A stretch of DNA of 39,953 nucleotides from CAZTTG01 sp964615935 (GTDB taxonomy: Bacteria; Planctomycetota; UBA1135; GCA-002686595): NCBI GenBank assembly GCA_964615935.1, contig CAZTTG010000055.1, positions 1-39,953 on the forward strand. The letters run 5' to 3'. A program made the position numbers and the translations under genes. Of this stretch, positions 26,121 to 33,022 are shown piece by piece (position 1 is the first letter of the stretch; each line of letters starts with the position of its first letter). The notes beneath the pieces are model-generated. The model was not told where the DNA came from. It worked only from the letters and a program-made list of their open reading frames with translations, and did no database searches.

Positions 26121-26693
26121 ATGGCACTGACGCGTGAGGCGGCCTGGGAGAAGCTGTGCGAGTGGACCGAGACCGAGGCGCTGCGCAAGCACGCGCGGGC
26201 GGTGGAGGTCGTCATGCGGGCGGCCGCCGGCTGCTACGGCGGGGGCGCGGACGTCGAGGTCTGGGGGGCGGCCGGCCTCCTGCACGACGCCGACTACGAG
26301 CGCTGGCCCGACGAGCACCCCAATCGCATCGTGGCCTGGCTGCGGGAGGTCGGCGAGGAGGAGATCGCCCACGCGGTCTCGGCCCACTACACGAAGTGGG
26401 ACGTGCCCTACGAGAGCGCGCTGGACAAGGCGCTCTTGGCCTGCGACGAGCTGGCCGGCTTCATCGGCGCCTGCTGCTTCGTGCGGCCGGGGGGCATCCA
26501 CACGCTCAAGCCCAAGAGCGTGAAGAAGAAGCTCAAGGACAAGGCCTTCGCGGCCAAGGTGGATCGGGCCGAGATCGCCGCCGGGCTGGAGCTGCTCGGC
26601 GCGGACCTCACCGAGCACATCCAGTTCGTGATCGACGCGCTCCGGCCCTGCGCGGAGGAGCTGGGGCTCGAGGGGCGGCCGGAGGGGTCATGA
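26121..26693 (+). CDS. HD-domain metal-dependent phosphohydrolase, substrate unknown
   Basis: 190 residues, cytosolic. The HD set is visible: His24 in RKHARAVE, His55-Asp56 in LLHDADYE, His84 and His89 in IAHAVSAHY, and Asp109 in ACDELAGF. The sequence resembles the short HD proteins annotated as predicted hydrolases, with a conserved HPNRIVAWL segment after the HD pair and a LKPKSVKKKLKDKAFA stretch near 129-144. Members may act on nucleotides or nucleic-acid-derived compounds; nothing here defines the substrate. AAGGAG six bases before the ATG is a strong ribosome-binding site. The stop overlaps the start of the beta-helix/PA14 gene by four bases, an odd pairing of a cytosolic enzyme with a secreted protein. 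Confidence 0.88.
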   Translation: MALTREAAWEKLCEWTETEALRKHARAVEVVMRAAAGCYGGGADVEVWGAAGLLHDADYERWPDEHPNRIVAWLREVGEEEIAHAVSAHYTKWDVPYESALDKALLACDELAGFIGACCFVRPGGIHTLKPKSVKKKLKDKAFAAKVDRAEIAAGLELLGADLTEHIQFVIDALRPCAEELGLEGRPEGS

Positions 26694-28879
26694 GCCCCCT
26701 GTGGCTGCTCCTCCTGGGGCTCGCGCCCCAGGAGGAGGTGGTGGTCGTGGACCGGGACGGCGTGGAGATCGCGCGGAGCTGCGCGGTGGAGGTCCGCGGC
26801 GAGGCGATCGCCGACGCGGCCGGCGACGGGGTGGTGCGCATCGCGACCGACGGCGTGACCGTGGACTTCGGTGGCGCGCGCCTGCACGGGGCCGCCGCGG
26901 GGATCCTGCCCGACGCCTACGCGGGCGTGGGCATCCTGGTCGAGGCCCGGGGCGTCACCCTCCGCAACGCGAGGGTCAGCGGGTACAAGGTCGGCATCCT
27001 GGCCCGCGGGGCCGACGGCCTGGTGCTCGAGGACTGCGACGTCTCGGACAACTTCCGCCAGCGCCTGCGCTCGACCCCCAGGGCCGAGGCCGGCTCGGAC
27101 TGGCTGCGGCCCCACGACAACGAGCAGAGCAAGTGGGTGGACCGCTACGGCGCCGGCATCTGCATCGAGCGCTCGCGGGGGATCGAGGTGCGCCGCTGCC
27201 GCGCCCGCGACGGCCAGAACGGCCTGATCCTGGACCGGGTCGTGGCCTCGCGCGTCTACGACAACGACTTCTCCTTCCTCTCGGGCTGGGGGATCGCCCT
27301 GTGGCGGGCGAGCGACAACCTGATCAGCCGCAACGCCCTGGACTTCTGCGTGCGCGGCTACAGCCACGGAGTCTACAACCGCGGGCAGGACTCGGCCGGG
27401 ATCCTGATGTTCGAGCAGTGCTGCCGGAACGTCATCGCCGAGAATTCGGCCACCCACGGGGGCGACGGCTTCTTCGGCTTCGCCGGGAGCGAGGCCCTGG
27501 GCCAGGCGGGGAGCGAGGCCGAGCCCGCCGAGCACCTGCGGCGGGGGTGCAACGACAACCTGCTCGTGGACAACGACTTCTCCTACGCCCCGGCCCACGG
27601 CATCGAGATGACTTTCAGCTTCGGGAACCGCTTCCTGCGGAACCGGCTGGTGGAGAACGCCATTTGCGGAGTGTGGGGGGGGTATTCGCGAGACACGCTG
27701 ATCGCGCTGAACGAGTTCTTGGATAACGGCTATGCCGGCTATGGTCTGGAACGCGGCGGAGTCAACATCGAGCACGGCCAGCGCAACCGGATCCTGCAGA
27801 ACCACTTCGACGGGAACAGTTGCGGGGTGCATTTGTGGTGGGATGAGGACGTCCACTTCCAGGAGGTCCCCTGGGCGCGGGCTAACGGGATGGAAGTCAG
27901 TGACAACGTCGTAGCCGGAAACGACTTCTTTGCGGCCGGGCCGATCCTGCATCTGCGCCAGGCTCCACGGACCTTCTTCCTGAACAACACTCACATGGAT
28001 GTCGGCGGCCCTATCGTGGACTGCGAGCGGGCGGAGGACCTGTTGGAATCGGGCAACCCGGATCTGCACTGGGTGCTGCCCGAGTGGGAGGTGTTCGGTG
28101 AGACCCGGCCGGTGGGCGCGCGGCCGGAGCTCGAAGGCCGCGACAAGATCCTCATGACCGAGTGGGGGCCCTACGACTGGCAGAGCGCCCTTCCCATGTG
28201 CGAGCGGGAACATCCGGGCGGCCACCTGTGGTGGGTCATGGGCGCCGGAGGCCCGCTTTCGGAGACCTCCGCCCACGGCCCGGTCGAGTTGGCCCCGGGT
28301 GGGGGGGGCGAGTGGCCCGTAGGACACGTCGTGACTCCGATGGAGAGGAGCTCCATCTGCGCATACGAGATGCGCTTCGGTCCGGAATCTGGCGCCCTTC
28401 CGCGCCAGACTCTCATGGTAGACGCCACCTGGAATATCTCGGTCTTCCCCTGGCTCACGGACCCCCGGAAGGACGTGGAGACCTGGCGCGAGGAGGGTCG
28501 GCGCTACCCCGACTTCGAGGCCGACCGGCTCGATCTGGTCTACGGCGGAGATGGCCCGAGCCAGCTCGCGGGCGTACCCGAGAGGATCGTCAACGCGTTC
28601 CTGCCCAGGGACCACTTCGGAACCCGGGCGGAGACCACCTTGTCCGTCCTGCGGGGGGAGATCCCGCTCGGCCGCTGCCGCCTCACTACCCTCTCGGATG
28701 ACGGCGTTCGCGTCTGGGTGAACGACGAGCTGGTCATCGACAACTGGACCTGGCACGTGCCGACCGAGGACTCGGCGATCATCGACCTGACGGAGCTCTC
28801 GAAGCTCCACATCCGGGTCGAGCACTTCGAGCTGGACGGCTACTCGGTCCTCTCCCTGGACCTCGAGCCCGTCGACTGA
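26690..28879 (+). CDS. Secreted right-handed beta-helix protein with C-terminal PA14-like domain
   Basis: 729 residues. A short hydrophobic N-terminus (SPLWLLLLGLAP) suggests export. Residues about 40-450 are NosD-like parallel beta-helix repeats with recurring GVGILVEARGVTLRNARVSG, NGLILDRVVASRVYDNDF and NRILQNHFDGNSCGVHLW rungs; such folds usually bind or cleave polysaccharide. Residues about 605-725 look like a PA14 domain: LTTLSDDGVRVWVNDELVI followed by DNWTWHVPTED and IRVEHFELDGYSVLSLDLEP, the carbohydrate-binding module of many glycosidases. I see no convincing catalytic acid set. The middle part of the gene (about 27600-28460) uses visibly more AT-rich codons than its flanks. GGAGGGG before the ATG and the four-base overlap with the HD gene support the start. 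Confidence 0.85.
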   Translation: MSPLWLLLLGLAPQEEVVVVDRDGVEIARSCAVEVRGEAIADAAGDGVVRIATDGVTVDFGGARLHGAAAGILPDAYAGVGILVEARGVTLRNARVSGYKVGILARGADGLVLEDCDVSDNFRQRLRSTPRAEAGSDWLRPHDNEQSKWVDRYGAGICIERSRGIEVRRCRARDGQNGLILDRVVASRVYDNDFSFLSGWGIALWRASDNLISRNALDFCVRGYSHGVYNRGQDSAGILMFEQCCRNVIAENSATHGGDGFFGFAGSEALGQAGSEAEPAEHLRRGCNDNLLVDNDFSYAPAHGIEMTFSFGNRFLRNRLVENAICGVWGGYSRDTLIALNEFLDNGYAGYGLERGGVNIEHGQRNRILQNHFDGNSCGVHLWWDEDVHFQEVPWARANGMEVSDNVVAGNDFFAAGPILHLRQAPRTFFLNNTHMDVGGPIVDCERAEDLLESGNPDLHWVLPEWEVFGETRPVGARPELEGRDKILMTEWGPYDWQSALPMCEREHPGGHLWWVMGAGGPLSETSAHGPVELAPGGGGEWPVGHVVTPMERSSICAYEMRFGPESGALPRQTLMVDATWNISVFPWLTDPRKDVETWREEGRRYPDFEADRLDLVYGGDGPSQLAGVPERIVNAFLPRDHFGTRAETTLSVLRGEIPLGRCRLTTLSDDGVRVWVNDELVIDNWTWHVPTEDSAIIDLTELSKLHIRVEHFELDGYSVLSLDLEPVD

Positions 28880-28888
28880 CCCCCCCGC

Positions 28889-30388
28889 TCAGAAATCGAA
28901 GGAGATCCAGGGGTCGTCGTGCCCCAGCTCCTTGGCGATGGCGATGAGGCGCTCGCCCTCCTCCTCGGTGGAGCTCTTCCTCTTCAGGGCCTGCCCCAGA
29001 TCGGCGTAGAAGGTGGGCTCCAGGGGGTCGAGCTCGATGGCCCGGCGCCACATCCTGCGCGCCTGGTCGTGATCCCCCTCGCCCTGGAGCAGCTCGGCAT
29101 AGCGGTGGTAGAGGACCGGGTTCTCGCTGCCGGCCTCCACCGCCTCGCCGAAGAGGCGCTTGGCCCGGATCTTGCGCCCGGTGCTGCGGGCGGCGAAGGC
29201 GGCCTTCTCCAGGCCGTAGGCGTCCGCGATCTCGAGGCCCTGGACGTAGCGGTGCCAGTCCTTCTCGAAGGCCGCCACCTGGCCGTCGGTCTCGAGCCCC
29301 AGGTACTCGCGGAAGAGCCTCCAGTTCTCCTCGGGCGTGACCGTCTTGAGGTTGGTGAATCCCCGCTCCCGCCGAACCCCCTTGTCCTGGGCCAGCCCCG
29401 TGAAGTACTTCATGAAGGGCTTGCGCAGCTTCTTGTGGTTCATCAGGTAGTGGGCCAGGGTCCAGCCCCAGGTGTAGTGCTCGTAGGCGCCGTCCTCCAG
29501 GATGAGCTTCTCCAGGGTCATCATCTCGCCCGCGGCAATGTCGGTCTGGACCTCGGTCAGGCGGCCCTCCTGGAGCAGGCCGATCTCCAGCTTCTTGCGC
29601 TTCGGATCCCAGCGGCTGGCGCCGTAGTACTCGGCCATGGGCTCGCCCGGGAAGTGCGGGTAGCTGAAGTCCACGTCGATCAGCTTCTGCAGGTAGTGGT
29701 TGGCCTCGTGGAAGAGCACCATCTCGGTCCGGCGCGGGTCCAGGCGGTCGTAGTAGACGGCGAGCTCCAGGGGCGCGACGAAGCGGAAGTAGCCCAGCAC
29801 TCCCCAGCCGGCTCCGCCGGTCCGCTGGAAGCTCTTCTCGTCGCCGTAGAAGCAGACCTTCAGGTACTTCAGCTCGCGCGGCTTCCTGATCTTCCAGTCC
29901 TTCTTGAAGGCCTGGAAGTAGGCCTCCATCATGTCCCGGTAGCCCTCGAAGATGTGCGGTGGGACGGTGTACTGGAACTCGAAGTTGCGGGTCGTCTCCT
30001 CGCGCGCGTTGCGCCAGTGGCGCAGCTCCATCAGCTCGGCCGCCAGCTCGCGGCGCTCGGCCACGCGCTTCTCTATGAGCTGATCCCGGCGCTTGGGGCT
30101 GACCCACTTGCCCTCGAAGGGGACCTGGCCCTTCTCGAACCTCTCGCGCTCCTCCTCGGTCTGGGGAACCCAGGTCGAGGCGCCCTCGATCACCGCGTCC
30201 AGCACCATCTCGGCCGGGACCAGGATCTCGCCCGCCCCCAGCTTCAGGCGGTAACCGCCCTCGGCGGGCTCGAGCTCCCAGTCGGCCAGGATGCGCCCGT
30301 CCTTCAGGCACAGGATGTCGGCGGCGGCTGGGGAGACCAGCGCCAGGCCGGCGACCAGGAGAGCCAGGGCTCTCGTCGCGAACCTCAT
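28889..30388 (-). CDS. Secreted gluzincin-type metallopeptidase (DUF1570-like) with TPR tail
   Basis: 499 residues. The signal peptide (about 1-23, ending SPAAA) implies export. The zinc site is HEANH at 227-231, with GEPMAEYYG at 248-256 supplying a third ligand, probably Glu249 (or Glu253); this is the HExxH...E pattern of gluzincins. Residues about 402-470 form TPR-like helices (RLFGEAVEAGSENPVLYHRY, ARRMWRRAIELDPLEP). Substrate and processing role are unknown. I prefer ATG 30388 over the upstream GTG 30397, because GAGGTG lies six bases before the ATG and the GTG falls inside that site. It follows the neighbour at 30399-32084 by about ten bases, so the two are one transcript. Of the three related genes in this minus-strand run, only this one retains an intact HExxH. 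Confidence 0.82.
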   Translation of the reverse strand: MRFATRALALLVAGLALVSPAAADILCLKDGRILADWELEPAEGGYRLKLGAGEILVPAEMVLDAVIEGASTWVPQTEEERERFEKGQVPFEGKWVSPKRRDQLIEKRVAERRELAAELMELRHWRNAREETTRNFEFQYTVPPHIFEGYRDMMEAYFQAFKKDWKIRKPRELKYLKVCFYGDEKSFQRTGGAGWGVLGYFRFVAPLELAVYYDRLDPRRTEMVLFHEANHYLQKLIDVDFSYPHFPGEPMAEYYGASRWDPKRKKLEIGLLQEGRLTEVQTDIAAGEMMTLEKLILEDGAYEHYTWGWTLAHYLMNHKKLRKPFMKYFTGLAQDKGVRRERGFTNLKTVTPEENWRLFREYLGLETDGQVAAFEKDWHRYVQGLEIADAYGLEKAAFAARSTGRKIRAKRLFGEAVEAGSENPVLYHRYAELLQGEGDHDQARRMWRRAIELDPLEPTFYADLGQALKRKSSTEEEGERLIAIAKELGHDDPWISFDF

Positions 30389-30398
30389 GGCGCCCACC

Positions 30399-32084
30399 TC
30401 AGTCGATCTCCTTCTGGAAGGCCTTGTCGAACTTCTCCCAGTCCTTGTCGCTCCAGTCCGAGAAGGTGCGGAAGTAGACGTCCTCCAGGAGCACCTTGCG
30501 CTTCCCCTGCAGGTTGCTGCGGCGGTTGCGGAACCAGGCGTCCTCCTCCTCCTCGGTCTTGGGGGCCTCGTCCACGGACTCCTTGGCCTCGGTCTTCGAG
30601 CGGGCCTCCTCCTCGGCGAGCACCGCCGCCAGGTTGCGCAGGTACTCCTTGATGAGGCCCCGGTACTTCTTGTCCTTCGATCCCTTACCCACCAGCAGGT
30701 AGCGCACCAGGGCCGCGTTCTGGGCCCGGACCGCGGAGTAGACCGAGTAGCCCTTGAGGTCGTTGTAGCGGTCGAGGGTCTCCCAGGCGTCCTCCTGGGT
30801 CATCGTGAACAGTTCCTTCAGGGAGGGCAGCTCCTCGTTCCGCAGAGCCAGCCGCAGGTCGTCCACGTCCCAGGTGTCGGCGTAGAAGTTGAGCTTCTTG
30901 CCCTTGGCGCGCGAGTTGCAGATCAGCTCGTCCAGGCCCGTCTTCAGCCAGGTGGGCATGGACCAGTACAGGTCCCGGTCGCGGTCCTGGAACCAGAGGT
31001 CGAGCAGCCTCGAGTTGAGCCAGGTGCTCCAGCCCAGCTCGTGCCGGTTGGTGCAGATCTCGAGGCCCATGCCGAACCAGCCGGTCGGCCCCCGGAAGGC
31101 GTTCTCCTCCTGCTCGTCCTTGCAGATGCGGAAGACCGGGGCGCGCACGTACTCGTTCGGCCCGATGTAGTCGAAGGTGTCCTCCAGGAACTTGAAGACC
31201 GCCTCGGCCTGCTCGACCACGTACTTGGCGCCCTTCTTGTCGTGGTGGTTGAGGACCAGGAAGCGCCCGTGCTCCTCGACCCGCCAGTCGTCCGGCACGG
31301 AGGCCGCGACCTTCTCCCGGTACTGCTGCTCGCTGCGGAAGCGGCGATCCCGGCGCTCGTCGGGGCTCAGCTTCTCCTCGTTGATCAGGGTGATGCGGAT
31401 CCGGCCGCCGCCGCTCTGCTCGGTCGGCAGGGCGCCCTCGGTGCGGGGGATCTGCTTGAAGGACTTGTGCGAGGTGGAGACGGTCTTGCGCAGCTTGGAG
31501 TAGTGCTTCTCCAGCACGTCGAACTGGACCGCCAGGTCAACCCCGGGGCAGTGGTAGACCCAGGTGATGAGGCGCATGGGCCCCCTGCGGGTGAGCTTCT
31601 CGACCTTGACCTCGATCCGGGTGACCGGGGTGCCGCCCACCTTGGACTCCTTCTTCTCGCTGACGTACCAGCCGCCCCCGGAGAAGGTGCCGTCGAGGTA
31701 CTCCTCGTAGTTCTTGTAGGGGTTGGAGAGCTGGATGATCCGGTTGCCGTCCTCGTCCTCCTCGACCTCCTTCTTCTCTCCCTCCTCCTCCTCGGGCTGC
31801 TCGACGAAGGCGATCACCACCATCTCGGGGCGGTGCTCCCAGCTCCAGCCGGTCTCCTTCTCGTTGTAGATGTACAGCTTGTCGGACTGGTACTTGGCGA
31901 TCTGCCACTGCTCGTCGACCTGCTGGGGGATCTGGCGCCAGCCGCGCGGGTAGCGGATCTTGTAGCCGAAGCGCTCGTCCTGGTGGGTGCCCCTGGACTG
32001 GGTCGGCGGGGCTGCGGAGGCGCGGGGCGTGGGCGCCAGCAGCGGAGTCAGCGCGATGGCGAGCGGGAGCAGGTGGGGACGCAT
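30399..32084 (-). CDS. Secreted protein related to gluzincin peptidases, active site degenerate
   Basis: 561 residues with a signal peptide (about 1-25) and a charged Glu-rich patch near 97-112. The part around 340-390 looks like the gluzincin core. MPTWLKTGLDELI (376-388) corresponds to the P-x-W-L-x-E-G-L-A-E segment, but the third-ligand Glu is Thr382, and the place of HExxH is occupied by NSRLL at 357-361. An HELGW at 348-352 is an alternative remnant but is nine residues too far away. No working zinc site can be assembled, so I expect a non-catalytic binding protein. AGGGAGGA before the ATG gives a strong start. It lies directly upstream of the intact HExxH gene and may form a complex with it (inference). 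A two-hairpin leader precedes the start. Confidence 0.7.
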   Translation of the reverse strand: MRPHLLPLAIALTPLLAPTPRASAAPPTQSRGTHQDERFGYKIRYPRGWRQIPQQVDEQWQIAKYQSDKLYIYNEKETGWSWEHRPEMVVIAFVEQPEEEEGEKKEVEEDEDGNRIIQLSNPYKNYEEYLDGTFSGGGWYVSEKKESKVGGTPVTRIEVKVEKLTRRGPMRLITWVYHCPGVDLAVQFDVLEKHYSKLRKTVSTSHKSFKQIPRTEGALPTEQSGGGRIRITLINEEKLSPDERRDRRFRSEQQYREKVAASVPDDWRVEEHGRFLVLNHHDKKGAKYVVEQAEAVFKFLEDTFDYIGPNEYVRAPVFRICKDEQEENAFRGPTGWFGMGLEICTNRHELGWSTWLNSRLLDLWFQDRDRDLYWSMPTWLKTGLDELICNSRAKGKKLNFYADTWDVDDLRLALRNEELPSLKELFTMTQEDAWETLDRYNDLKGYSVYSAVRAQNAALVRYLLVGKGSKDKKYRGLIKEYLRNLAAVLAEEEARSKTEAKESVDEAPKTEEEEDAWFRNRRSNLQGKRKVLLEDVYFRTFSDWSDKDWEKFDKAFQKEID

Positions 32085-32115
32085 GGCGGATTCCTCCCTG
32101 GCACGAGCCTCGATC

Positions 32116-32139
32116 GCGGGCCGGAGCCTGCCGGCCCGC
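32116..32139 (-). promoter_or_regulatory. Leader hairpin 2 of the degenerate gluzincin gene
   Basis: GCGGGCCGG (32116-32124) pairs perfectly with CCGGCCCGC (32131-32139) around a six-base loop, 31 bases before the start codon at 32084. With the adjacent stem at 32146-32170 it forms a two-hairpin leader. I see no riboswitch consensus. Confidence 0.45.
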
Positions 32140-32145
32140 CGCGAG

Positions 32146-32170
32146 GACGCGGCCGCCGCTCGGCCGCGTC
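32146..32170 (-). promoter_or_regulatory. Leader hairpin 1 of the degenerate gluzincin gene
   Basis: GACGCGGCCG (32146-32155) pairs perfectly with CGGCCGCGTC (32161-32170) around a 5-base loop. It lies between a possible -10 element (32193-32198) and the second hairpin. Confidence 0.45.
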
Positions 32171-32192
32171 GCGATCACTCTCCTACGACCGG

Positions 32193-32198
32193 ATTGTA
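32193..32198 (-). promoter_or_regulatory. Possible -10 element (TACAAT) of the gluzincin pair
   Basis: On the minus strand CCTACAAT contains TACAAT, five of six consensus bases, about 108 bases before the start codon at 32084. No good -35 is visible. A terminator-like hairpin lies just upstream, which fits a fresh promoter here. Confidence 0.35.
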
Positions 32199-32243
32199 GG
32201 CGTATTCCATCGGAGCGCGCCCGGGCTCGATGGGACGGAGGGG

Positions 32244-32282
32244 AGAAAAGCCGCTCGGTGGCCCGGAATCGGGCCCGACGGC
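32244..32282 (-). terminator. Terminator with T-tract after the zinc-ribbon membrane protein gene
   Basis: In minus-strand RNA a GGCCCG/CGGGCC stem with a four-base loop (32260-32275), extended by GCCG/CGGC (32279-32282 with 32250-32253), is followed by TTTT (32246-32249). This is the only hairpin in the window that is followed by a run of T in the right orientation. Confidence 0.5.
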
Positions 32283-32296
32283 GCCCTGGCGTCCCT

Positions 32297-32974
32297 CTAA
32301 CCGCCCGGAGCCCGCTGGAAGGACAGCAGCCGGCCGCCCACGAGGTAGGCCACGCCCACCTCGCCGGGCCGGGCCTGGTCGGCCACCAGGCCGCGGGTGC
32401 GCGCCTCGCGGCGCCGGCCGCGGAGGTCCTCGAGGGTCAGCACGCGCACGGCCCCGCCTCCCCGCTCCCCGGGCCCGGGGCGGGGGTCGAAGCGCTCCGC
32501 CACCACCAGGGCGGGGAGCCGCTCCAGGGCGGCCGCGTCGCGCGCGGCGAAGCGCTGGCGCAGGACGACCGCCGTGCCGACCAGGACCAGGGCCACTCCC
32601 GCGAGGCCGCAGATCGCCACGAGGCCCGCCGCGAGGCCCAGGGCGTTGCCGAGCTCGAAGCTCGGCGACTCCAGGCCGATGAGGAGCGCGCCCACGATCA
32701 GGGTCACCGCGCCGGCCAGCACGAGGACCCCCAGCAGGGCCGCGGCGATCGCGCCCATGGAGAGGGGCCGGGCCAGACCGCGGCTCGCGTGGGGGGGCGA
32801 GAAGGCCATCCAGGCCTCGTAGTCGGGGTGGCGCTCGAGGGCCGCCAGCCGCTGGGCCGGGCTCGGCGCGGCCGCGGCCGGGGGCGGCAGGAGGGCGGCG
32901 CAGCGCGGGCAGCGGTGCGGCCGGGGAGGGGCGAGGGGCGCCCCGCAGGCGCCGCAGCGATCCGATGTGCTCAT
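32297..32974 (-). CDS. Zinc-ribbon membrane protein
   Basis: 225 residues. The N-terminus is a zinc ribbon, Cys7-x2-Cys10 and Cys22-x2-Cys25, followed by a Pro/Ala-rich linker. Two membrane helices lie at about 72-97 and 108-137. The C-terminal 70 residues (RVLTLEDLRGRRREARTRG, then GEVGVAYLVGGRLLSFQR) have the look of the DUF2500-type strand-rich domain, in which a GxVGxAY element ends a beta sheet. The function is unknown. The C4 ribbon is likely structural. It lies between two secreted gluzincin-like genes on the same strand and may be read in the same transcript as the upstream gene (48-base gap), ending at the terminator downstream. Confidence 0.75.
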   Translation of the reverse strand: MSTSDRCGACGAPLAPPRPHRCPRCAALLPPPAAAAPSPAQRLAALERHPDYEAWMAFSPPHASRGLARPLSMGAIAAALLGVLVLAGAVTLIVGALLIGLESPSFELGNALGLAAGLVAICGLAGVALVLVGTAVVLRQRFAARDAAALERLPALVVAERFDPRPGPGERGGGAVRVLTLEDLRGRRREARTRGLVADQARPGEVGVAYLVGGRLLSFQRAPGG

Positions 32975-33022
32975 GGCCTCGCGGATTCCCTACGCGGAGC
33001 CCCCTCCGCCATTCGCTGCGGC

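Noticed and set aside
31031..31045. HELGW in the degenerate gluzincin (residues 348-352) as the real HExxH
   Set aside because: The last ligand is Trp, and the distance to the W-L-x-x-G-L segment is about nine residues longer than in the related proteins; NSRLL at 357-361 fits the spacing better.
32099..32116. Second TGGCAC-like -24/-12 site
   Set aside because: The -12 part (TCGAT) does not match TTGC, and it points away from the nearby minus-strand gene.
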